NCBI GenBank assembly: GCA_014379305.1 | Contig: JACMMB010000088.1 | Span: 1 to 9,768, forward strand | Origin: Akkermansiaceae bacterium | GTDB lineage: Bacteria; Verrucomicrobiota; Verrucomicrobiia; Verrucomicrobiales; Akkermansiaceae | Length of the DNA stretch: 9,768 nucleotides | Reading direction: 5' to 3' | Part shown: positions 1 to 5,373 of the stretch, one piece after another | Numbering within the stretch: position 1 is the first letter of the stretch | How the letters are laid out: each line of letters starts with the position of its first letter | Position numbers and translations under genes: made by a program | The notes under the pieces: model-generated | Told to the model about the DNA's origin: nothing | What the model saw: only the letters and a program-made list of their open reading frames with translations | Database searches by the model: none

Positions 1-135
1 CAAATCGAGGTCACTCCGGAGAACACCAACACACCGGGTCTTGTGATCGTTCGGATTGAAACGGATGTGGATGTGGCGAAACAGCGTGTTCAGCAGGGTT
101 TCGCGGTGGTGAAAGCCGAATTGCAAAAACCATGA
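1..135 (+). CDS. C-terminal fragment of an unidentified protein (possibly DUF1573-like)
   Basis: Reading frame 1 is open from the first base to TGA at 133-135 and gives 44 residues ending in ..VVKAELQKP; the start lies outside the window. The stop overlaps the ATG of the rhodanese gene (ATGA, 132-135), so the two are probably translationally coupled in one operon. The fragment contains 'TPENTNTPGLVIVRIETD', an alternating hydrophobic pattern typical of a beta-sandwich strand ending a short domain. DUF1573-type periplasmic domains end similarly and can sit next to rhodanese genes, but this assignment is an inference from a short fragment. That the frame is a real gene end is well supported by the overlap and by coding-like composition. 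Confidence 0.6.
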   Translation, partial: QIEVTPENTNTPGLVIVRIETDVDVAKQRVQQGFAVVKAELQKP

Positions 136-590
136 ACACGATTGCCCAGTTCGCTGTGGTCTGTGGATTATCCCTCGCGGCGGGAAGCGCTACTTGGTTC
201 ATCAAGGGCGCACCGGGAACTCTAGTTTCAATCTGTAACCCTAACCAACTTCGTGCGGATGAAATTTGTCCCGCAGATGTGGCCGGCAAAATCTTGTGGG
301 TGGATGCCCGTTCCCGGAAAGAATGGGAGGATAATGGTCTTGGGGATTCAATTCTCTGGAATCTTGATCCAAAGGAGGATGCGCAATTGTTCGAGGCTGA
401 GGCCGCCATGCGGATTGTTGCTGCTGAGATGGTGATCGTCTATTGCGGTAGCGAGTCTTGCGGGACAAGCCGGCAGGTTGCGGATCGCATTCGGAGTCTG
501 GATCTGGGGCCGGACGTCAAGGTCCTACACGGCGGGTGGGACGCGCTTGTTCACAGCAGTCTCCTTAAGGATTCCAATTTAGCGAAGTAA
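132..590 (+). CDS. Membrane-anchored rhodanese-like sulfurtransferase domain protein
   Basis: This is a single rhodanese domain of 152 residues. An N-terminal hydrophobic segment (about residues 5-24) should act as signal anchor or signal peptide, placing the domain on the outer face of the cytoplasmic membrane. Family hallmarks are VDARSRKEWEDNGL (58-70), where Asp58 and Arg60 match the conserved 'D.R...E' element; the active-site loop YCGSESCGTS, with candidate catalytic Cys105; and the closing HGGWDAL (133-139). A second cysteine, Cys110, sits in the loop and could resolve a persulfide or form a disulfide; this variant loop differs from the usual CxxGxR. Rhodaneses carry sulfur as a cysteine persulfide or bind redox partners; the substrate here is unknown. 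The start overlaps the upstream stop by ATGA. The 3' end overlaps the convergent zinc-ribbon gene by 26 bp. Confidence 0.88.
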   Translation: MNTIAQFAVVCGLSLAAGSATWFIKGAPGTLVSICNPNQLRADEICPADVAGKILWVDARSRKEWEDNGLGDSILWNLDPKEDAQLFEAEAAMRIVAAEMVIVYCGSESCGTSRQVADRIRSLDLGPDVKVLHGGWDALVHSSLLKDSNLAK

Positions 591-1836
591 TATCGAGGGC
601 TTCTAGGAACGGATTCCGTGGGTCTTCCTCCATATTCCATCTCATGAAAACAGAGCAGGCCTTCGCCTGGCCGTAACCGAGACCGGAAGTTTCATCCTGA
701 AGCATATCGCCGATTTTCGACCTTTTGCCGAAGTATGCTTTCGCGATTTCCTTGGTGTCCTCACGCGCTTGGATTTTAAGCGTCATTTTTTTATCCGAAC
801 CAGGGACATCATCATAACAGAAGGCTCCTGCGGTTATAATCACCTGAAAAGTACCTGCCTCTTTGACGGGAGCTGATGCATATTTCGCAAACCTGCCGCC
901 ATATAGATCGAGGAATGGATCAACCACAACCTTCGGCGGACTAGTGCCTCGGATTCTCACCAGCATGGTCTGCGGATTGATGCCGCCACCTTCCGCTGTG
1001 AAATCCACGAGATAATAGTAATCCACCATTTGCTCTACCGAGTTGGTTTCCCGGATATCTACGGAGATCTTCGTTACCTCAGGGAGTGAGGTATTAAGGA
1101 TAGAGCTAGCCAGGTCAGCTTCGGTTCTTTTCGATTCCAAATGAGGCATCCGTTCATCAAGCGACTTCATCGCAAGGAAATCTTCCAACAATTTCAAGGC
1201 TGGAATCCCGCCATCAATCGACTGCGGTTCCGGAGGTGCCTCCTCATTCGTCCCGCTGATCGCAGGCATGGCCGGCGTGCCGACCGGAAGGGCCTCAGTC
1301 TTTGTATTTTCGGTGAGGGACTCGAAGCTGTTTTCGTCGGGTTCTTCCGGGAAGATCTCTTTCACCTTCTTGGTGGGCGCTAATGGAACACCGGATGCGG
1401 ACTTCTTATCCTTCGGGATCGCATGATCGATTTGTAAGAATTTTTTCACCCCATAAACAACACCCATGGCAAGACACAGGAAAAGCAATGGCACCATGAA
1501 ACGTAAAAAACGATTGCCATGATGGTGTTTGTGCTGAGGCGCGGGGTTGCCCGCGCGTCCGCGGATTTCCCCGCTAGGCTCGGCGCGAACGCGGGTCGGC
1601 GTTTCAACGGTCTCGGAACGATTTGGCAATTGTCTGGGCTCGGGCCGGAGAGGAACCGGTTGGCTTGGAATTTCTTGCGGCGGGAGAGGAACTATTGGAT
1701 CGGAGGCGGGATATGGAGCTTGGATCACAAACTCACACTTGGGACATGGTCCCGAGACACCCGCAAGCTGCAGAGGCACGGTCAAACGAGTGCTGCACGA
1801 CGGACAATAAAATGAAATGGAATCGGTCGAACTCAT
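565..1836 (-). CDS. Zinc-ribbon, single-pass membrane protein of unknown function
   Basis: This protein of 423 residues (ATG at 1836) has no function I recognise. In order: a zinc ribbon with two CxxC knuckles (Cys11/Cys14 and Cys31/Cys34); a proline- and arginine-rich linker (about 45-105) ending in a His-rich basic patch (QHKHHHGNR); one transmembrane helix (about 111-134); an acidic low-complexity linker (about 160-210); and a folded C-terminal domain (about 211-423) beginning LKLLEDFLAMKSLDERMPHLE. The ribbon is predicted cytoplasmic and the C-terminal domain periplasmic. Similar zinc-ribbon/helix/C-terminal-domain proteins recur in Verrucomicrobiota (family knowledge, not searched). A GTG at 1863 would add nine residues; ATG 1836 was preferred because it starts directly before the ribbon, but neither start has a strong ribosome binding site. 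It is divergent from the HU gene and convergent with the rhodanese gene. Confidence 0.8.
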   Translation of the reverse strand: MSSTDSISFYCPSCSTRLTVPLQLAGVSGPCPKCEFVIQAPYPASDPIVPLPPQEIPSQPVPLRPEPRQLPNRSETVETPTRVRAEPSGEIRGRAGNPAPQHKHHHGNRFLRFMVPLLFLCLAMGVVYGVKKFLQIDHAIPKDKKSASGVPLAPTKKVKEIFPEEPDENSFESLTENTKTEALPVGTPAMPAISGTNEEAPPEPQSIDGGIPALKLLEDFLAMKSLDERMPHLESKRTEADLASSILNTSLPEVTKISVDIRETNSVEQMVDYYYLVDFTAEGGGINPQTMLVRIRGTSPPKVVVDPFLDLYGGRFAKYASAPVKEAGTFQVIITAGAFCYDDVPGSDKKMTLKIQAREDTKEIAKAYFGKRSKIGDMLQDETSGLGYGQAKACSVFMRWNMEEDPRNPFLEALDITSLNWNP

Positions 1837-2135
1837 TTGGTTAGAGGATGCCGGGATTATCACGATCAGTCAATCCTTCAGAAAACTTAAATAAGATGCA
1901 CGTCAGCAAGGAAAATTTCAGCAATGGCGGGATATGAAAGCTTTCAGGGCAAGGATCACTCGAACTCTCCCAGTCGGCAGCCGGCTTGAATGCCGGGCTT
2001 GTTTTTCCATCTTCAAAGTGCGGTGAAAATGAATTCTGGCATGAAAAACGCAGTGTTAGTCATGTTTTTGCGCGACAACGATCCGAAGCTCTGATTAAAG
2101 CTTTCCCGCATAACCACTCAATTTTCTAACATACC
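1837..2135. other. Divergent intergenic region between the zinc-ribbon and HU genes
   Basis: About 300 bp should hold the 5' control signals of both flanking genes. I found no -35/-10 pair good enough to call on either strand. Visible structure: a perfect 10-bp palindrome GAAAGCTTTC at 1936-1945, whose core AAAGCTTT recurs at 2097-2104, 32 bp before the HU start; and a terminator-like hairpin at 1979-2006 (listed separately). The doubled AAAGCTTT core could be an operator pair or chance. A 21-codon open frame (2029-2094) is not convincing. Confidence 0.5.
1979..2006 (+). terminator. Terminator-like hairpin upstream of the HU gene
   Basis: AGCCGGC (1979-1985) pairs with GCCGGGCT (1992-1999) through five G-C pairs, one bulged G and two further pairs, with loop TTGAAT. 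It is followed by TG and five T (2002-2006), the layout of an intrinsic terminator read on the plus strand. No plus-strand gene ends here, so it would stop either a short leader RNA of the HU transcript (attenuation) or an unannotated small RNA. The bulge and the short T-run make it imperfect. Confidence 0.4.
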
Positions 2136-2468
2136 ATGGCAACCATCACCAAACGAGAACTCGTCATCAAGATCACCGATCAACTTGGTTCCAAGGGAAT
2201 CGAAATCACCCAGCAAGATGTCCTCGAAGTTGTCCAAACGCTGATTGATGAAATCACCGAATCCCTTGCCCAAGGCGACACCGTGGTAATGAGAAACTTC
2301 GGCGCATTTCAAGTCCGTGAAATGAAGGCCAAGATTGGCCGCAATCCGAAGGATCCCGGTAAGGACGTTCCAATTCCCGCCCGTGCCGCTGTCAAATTCA
2401 AGCCGGGAAAGGAAATGAAGGAAAAAGTCGCCACGACTCTCCAGCTGATCCGCGAGCGAAAATCCTGA
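2136..2468 (+). CDS. HU/IHF-family nucleoid DNA-binding protein
   Basis: This protein of 110 residues has the complete bacterial DNA-bending fold: N-terminal helices (TKRELVIKITDQLG.. and ITQQDVLEVVQTLIDEI), the turn RNFGAFQVRE (53-61), the beta-arm element GRNPKDPGKDVPIP (68-81) with the intercalating-proline region, and the closing AAVKFKPGKEMKEKV (84-98). HU/IHF proteins dimerise and bend or constrain DNA in the nucleoid. A single gene cannot be assigned to HU or IHF subunits from sequence alone, so no symbol is given. The length is slightly above the usual 90-99 residues because of a basic C-terminal tail (TLQLIRERKS). ATG 2136 fits the family N-terminus, although the preceding ATTTTCTAACATACC has no Shine-Dalgarno. 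It leads a plus-strand run, with rlpA starting 16 bp after the stop. CTGAT-CATTGC-ATCAG (2465-2480) can form a small hairpin over the stop codon. Confidence 0.95.
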   Translation: MATITKRELVIKITDQLGSKGIEITQQDVLEVVQTLIDEITESLAQGDTVVMRNFGAFQVREMKAKIGRNPKDPGKDVPIPARAAVKFKPGKEMKEKVATTLQLIRERKS

Positions 2469-2484
2469 TCATTGCATCAGCGGT

Positions 2485-3006
2485 ATGGCCCGAACCCAAT
2501 CATCACTCCAGCGGCTGCTTGCGGTGGTGGCCGTTCTCTGCATTTGTGTTTCCTGTTCCTCTCGTCCCGGCGGACATGCGGGTTATATGACCCGATCCTA
2601 TACCGTCCGGGGCCAGACCTATCATCCCATGAGTGTTGAGCAGGCGCTCGGATACTCGGAAACGGGAATATGTTCATGGTATGATGAATCGGGTTTTTTC
2701 GGACTGAAGCGTGGCACCACCTCGCTTGGGGAAAAAGTGCAGCCATGGCATCTCACCGGAGCGCATAAAACCTTACCGCTTCCCGCTTTGGTCAAGGTCA
2801 CCAATCTCGAAAACGGCCGATCCGTAAATGTCCGCATCAATGACCGGGGGCCGTTCATCACGGGCCGCCATCTTGATGTCACGCCCCGTGCTGCGAAAAA
2901 ACTCGGCTTTCATGGAGATGGCCTGGGGCGCACCAAAATCGATGTGATTTCAATTGGCGATGGCGGCTACCGGCGGAAATCAAAGCGTGGCTTCCTCTTT
3001 TGGTAG
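2485..3006 (+). CDS. rlpA: RlpA-family septal ring lytic transglycosylase-like lipoprotein
   Basis: This protein of 173 residues has an N-terminal export signal (hydrophobic 11-22) and a likely lipobox CVSC with acylated Cys24; the -3 Cys is unusual, so lipidation is probable rather than certain. A short linker (YTVRGQTYHPM) leads into a double-psi beta-barrel: GICSWYDESG (61-70), TSLGE (79-83), LTGAHKTLPLPALVKVTNLENGRSV (90-114) and RINDRGPF (117-124), ending RHLDVTPRAAKKLG. Glu83 and Asp120 lie where the RlpA catalytic acids are expected. RlpA proteins cleave denuded (peptide-free) glycan strands at the septum or serve as septal lipoproteins. There is no C-terminal SPOR domain, so another feature must localise it. 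It starts 16 bp after the HU stop, consistent with co-transcription; lpxK follows after 63 bp. The ribosome binding site is not evident. Confidence 0.92.
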   Translation: MARTQSSLQRLLAVVAVLCICVSCSSRPGGHAGYMTRSYTVRGQTYHPMSVEQALGYSETGICSWYDESGFFGLKRGTTSLGEKVQPWHLTGAHKTLPLPALVKVTNLENGRSVNVRINDRGPFITGRHLDVTPRAAKKLGFHGDGLGRTKIDVISIGDGGYRRKSKRGFLFW

Positions 3007-3017
3007 CCATATCGGAA

Positions 3018-3036
3018 GCCGGACTTGTTGTCTGGC
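3018..3036 (+). other. Hairpin in the rlpA-lpxK spacer
   Basis: GCCGGAC (3018-3024) pairs with GTCTGGC (3030-3036) across loop TTGTT, a 7-bp stem with one G-T wobble. No T-run follows, so it is not an intrinsic terminator. It could be an mRNA processing or stability element separating rlpA from lpxK. It spans the TTG codons (3025-3030) that could otherwise be read as early starts of lpxK. Confidence 0.35.
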
Positions 3037-3069
3037 GGTGAAAATCCCAGCCTGTCCACCAAGCCATTC

Positions 3070-4281
3070 ATGAAAGAAAGGATCGACGAGTTGGAGCAAT
3101 GGGGCGCGGATGTGATTTTCGGTCGTGCCAAAGGCTTTCGTGCCACCGTAGCGAGAATCCTGATGCTGGGGTTGTCCGGGATTTTCCGCATCATCGTCCA
3201 GTGCCGTATCGCGCTTTACCGGAATGGGTGGAAACCCCGGGAATTTCTCGGAGTCCAGGTAATATCCATCGGCAATCTCACGGTGGGCGGTACGGGGAAA
3301 ACACCGGTTGTTGAGCTGCTCGCCAAAGCGCTGCGGGATCGCGGACGCTTCGTCGCCATTCTTTCCCGTGGCTACAAAAGCAGGAAGCTGGATCGTCACC
3401 AGAAATGGGATGGCATTGGTAAAAAGCGCATTCCCGGACACCTGATGCCTAAAGTGGTTTCGACCGGGTCGGCGATCCTGCTGGATTCAAAATTCGCCGG
3501 GGACGAGCCGTTTATGCTCGCCAAAAACCTTGATGGAGTCGCCGTGCTGGTCGATAAGGACCGAGTCAAGGCCGCCCGTTTCGCGGTCCGTGAACTTGCC
3601 GCCGAGACCCTGATGCTGGATGACGGCATGCAGTATCTTGATCTCGCGCATTCGATCGACATCGTGCTGATCGATTCCCGTTCGCCATACGGCACCGGGG
3701 CTCTGTTGCCGCGCGGGACTCTCCGGGAGCCGCCGGGAAATCTCCGTCGCGCCAGCTATATCCTCATAACCAAATGCGATGGCACCTCGAACGCGGAACT
3801 GATCACCCGCATGCGGAAAGTCAACCCGACGGCGGCGATCATCGAGTGCGCGCATCGTCCCATCCATTTGGAAAATTTATACAGTCAGGAACGCGAGGAC
3901 CTGAATTTTCTTGAAGGCAAATGGGTCGGCGCGATCAGTGCGATCGCCGTTCCCGAAAACTTCGAGCGCTCCCTCTCGGATTTGGGAGCGAAGGTGGAAA
4001 TCAAACGCCGCTTTTCAGATCACCATCGTTTCAACAGGCGCGATGTGGACGATTTCATGCAGCGCTGTGTCGAGCGCGATATGGATCTCATCGTCACCAC
4101 TGAGAAGGATGCCGTCCGTTTCCCACAGCCGACTGAAATCAATGTCCCCATCTATTTCCTCCGCATCGAAGTGCGGATCCTGACCAACGAAACCGCATGG
4201 GAGGATCTTGTAAACCGTCTCTGCAATCCGGCACCCGTGCTGGATTCGCTGCTGAGAAATGCCGGAGCCTTCCGGGTATGA
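3070..4281 (+). CDS. lpxK: Tetraacyldisaccharide 4'-kinase (lipid A biosynthesis)
   Basis: LpxK phosphorylates the 4' position of the tetraacyldisaccharide 1-phosphate to give lipid IVA, at the inner face of the cytoplasmic membrane. The 403-residue protein shows an N-terminal hydrophobic/amphipathic segment (about 26-50) for membrane association, a Walker A loop IGNLTVGGTGKTP (67-79), SRGY (99-102), GDEP (144-147), the catalytic-acid motif LDDGMQ (183-188), LLPRGTLREPPGNLRRA (212-228) and FSDHHRF (315-321), followed by TTEKDAVRF (343-351). The DDG and DHH motifs supply the Asp/His pair established for LpxK. It is longer than the E. coli enzyme (about 330 residues), mainly through some 20 extra residues between SRGY and GDEP, and also a longer N-terminus. 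ATG 3070 was chosen; a TTG at 3025 would add 15 residues but lies within a hairpin. It implies an outer membrane containing lipid A. Confidence 0.95.
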   Translation: MKERIDELEQWGADVIFGRAKGFRATVARILMLGLSGIFRIIVQCRIALYRNGWKPREFLGVQVISIGNLTVGGTGKTPVVELLAKALRDRGRFVAILSRGYKSRKLDRHQKWDGIGKKRIPGHLMPKVVSTGSAILLDSKFAGDEPFMLAKNLDGVAVLVDKDRVKAARFAVRELAAETLMLDDGMQYLDLAHSIDIVLIDSRSPYGTGALLPRGTLREPPGNLRRASYILITKCDGTSNAELITRMRKVNPTAAIIECAHRPIHLENLYSQEREDLNFLEGKWVGAISAIAVPENFERSLSDLGAKVEIKRRFSDHHRFNRRDVDDFMQRCVERDMDLIVTTEKDAVRFPQPTEINVPIYFLRIEVRILTNETAWEDLVNRLCNPAPVLDSLLRNAGAFRV

Positions 4282-4354
4282 AAACGGGATGCACGGATTT
4301 TATCTTCGCGCCACCCGACTTGAATCTTGGCAGAATCCTCGTGGAGTTTAAACC

Positions 4355-4942
4355 ATGGCCATGCTCACCCTCGGTATTCTCGGCTCCGGCTCCGGCTCGA
4401 ACCTGCAGGCCATCATTGATGCCATCGACAGCGGCTTGCTGGAAGCCCGGATTGCCCTAGTGCTCTCGGACAATCCCGACGCCTTCATCCTCGAGCGCGC
4501 GAAAAACCACGGCATCCCCACCGGACTCATCGCTTGCTCGCCCTTCAGGACGAAGTTTCCTGATACCGCACAGCAGGAAACCGCCCTCGGATTGAGCCAG
4601 GCGGGAGTCGATCTGGTTTGTCTGGCGGGATTTCTGCGCCTCGTGAAAGCACCGTTGCTGGCTGCATTTCCGTCCCGAATCCTCAATATCCACCCGTCCC
4701 TGTTGCCCGCATTTCCCGGCCTGGAGGCTTGGAAGCAGGCACTCGAAGCCAGCGCCGTGGTCACCGGAGTGACCGTTCATCTCGTCGATGCCGGGATGGA
4801 CACCGGCCCCATTCTCAGACAGGAAGCGGTCTCCATCATGCCTTTCGATACCGCCGAAACCCTCCACCAGCGCATCCAGGCAGTCGAACACCGGCTCTAT
4901 CCGGAAGTGATCGCCAGCTACGCCAAAAAGCTTTTTTCATAA
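4355..4942 (+). CDS. purN: Phosphoribosylglycinamide formyltransferase
   Basis: PurN transfers the formyl group of 10-formyltetrahydrofolate to glycinamide ribonucleotide in de novo purine synthesis (cytosol). The 195 residues match the monodomain family length. The phosphate-binding start GILGSGSGSNLQAI (7-20) is present, as are the active-site segment ILNIHPSLLPAFPG (109-122) with Asn111 and His113, and VDAGMDTGPI (144-153), where Asp149 is the expected catalytic acid. The start is well supported: GGAG at 4343-4346 lies 8 nt before ATG 4355, the clearest Shine-Dalgarno in this gene run; a second ATG two codons later is less well spaced. It lies 73 bp after lpxK. The end overlaps an AAAAAGCTTTTT palindrome (4925-4936), and an intrinsic terminator follows. 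Confidence 0.96.
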   Translation: MAMLTLGILGSGSGSNLQAIIDAIDSGLLEARIALVLSDNPDAFILERAKNHGIPTGLIACSPFRTKFPDTAQQETALGLSQAGVDLVCLAGFLRLVKAPLLAAFPSRILNIHPSLLPAFPGLEAWKQALEASAVVTGVTVHLVDAGMDTGPILRQEAVSIMPFDTAETLHQRIQAVEHRLYPEVIASYAKKLFS

Positions 4943-4956
4943 GCAAGAAGCATCTT

Positions 4957-4976
4957 GCGGAATGGTCCGCCTTTTT
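4957..4976 (+). terminator. Intrinsic terminator after purN
   Basis: GCGGA (4957-4961) and TCCGC (4966-4970) form a GC-rich 5-bp stem with loop ATGG, followed by C and five T (4972-4976). It lies 14 bp after the purN stop, in the right orientation to end the HU-rlpA-lpxK-purN transcript. The stem is short but compact. Confidence 0.6.
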
Positions 4977-5023
4977 CCGGATCGATGGGAGAGAACGTCC
5001 GGCACCGCAGGATGGGGCGCTCC

Positions 5024-5149
5024 CCGGAAAAGTCCGGGTGGCACAAATTGGCGACGAAGTGGTATCCGGAAAAGTCCGGATGGCATAAAGTGGCGACGGA
5101 GGGGGTTCCGAAAAAGTCCGGATGTCAAAATGTGGCGACGGAGGGCGTT
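5024..5149. repeat. Three tandem 42-bp units, each with a hairpin
   Basis: The units are 5024-5065, 5066-5107 and 5108-5149, with no spacers. By eye, units 1 and 2 agree at 35 of 42 positions and units 2 and 3 at 37 of 42. Each begins with CCGGAAAAGTCCGG or a close variant and contains a conserved GGCGACGGAGGG-like box. The start can fold as (N)CCGGA-AAAG-TCCGG(N'): unit 1 pairs C5023 with G5038, while unit 2 pairs T5065 with A5080, a compensatory change. Unit 2 extends to 7 bp (5064-5070 with 5075-5081), and unit 3 has one A/C mismatch. Because 42 is a multiple of three, several frames stay open across the array as 14-residue repeats, but none looks like a gene. Confidence 0.85.
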
Positions 5150-5373
5150 TTCTTTTCCATTCTTGATCCAGATAATCTTTAGCCATTTATACAAACCAAC
5201 CGAGGAACAGCAACCGCGACTAATAAGTAAAAAAATTCCATCACCGTCCTAACTAATCTTATTGAGATAATAGATTTCATAGTGTATGCGGGCAACAATC
5301 TGATAATGCATGCGAAATACAGGCTAAAGACTCGGACAAAAGCCTGTCCCCCTGTCATGATTTTCTAGCAATT
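5150..5373. other. AT-rich gene-free tract
   Basis: Together with the repeat array and the purN terminator, this forms a 431-bp stretch (4943-5373) without a credible gene. The composition turns clearly AT-rich, for example TAATAAGTAAAAAAATT near 5221-5237. Apart from a hairpin at 5319-5347 and a small CTAG-CAATT-CTAG inverted repeat at 5365-5377, which overlaps the peptidase stop codon, I see no RNA gene, promoter or recombination site that I can support. Confidence 0.5.
5319..5347 (-). terminator. Possible terminator hairpin after the S8 peptidase gene
   Basis: ACAGGCT (5319-5325) and AGCCTGT (5341-5347) are perfect 7-bp arms around a 15-nt loop, starting 26 bp downstream of the peptidase stop on the minus strand. 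After the stem the minus strand reads ATTTCG, with only three T, so it is a weak intrinsic terminator or a 3' stability hairpin. Confidence 0.3.

Noticed and set aside
2029..2094. A 21-codon open frame upstream of the HU gene
   Set aside because: No ribosome binding site, no conserved feature, and chance occurrence is expected in a spacer of this size.
3025..3069. TTG at 3025 as the lpxK start
   Set aside because: It would add 15 residues without family similarity and lies within a stable hairpin; ATG 3070 gives the expected N-terminus.
5024..5149. CRISPR array
   Set aside because: The repeats are directly adjacent with no unique spacers, and no cas gene is present.
4955..5252. Short open frames encoding 14-residue repeats (75 and 96 codons) across the tandem array
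   Set aside because: Three or more frames remain open simply because the unit is 42 bp. There is no ribosome binding site, and the peptides contain unrelated residues in each frame.
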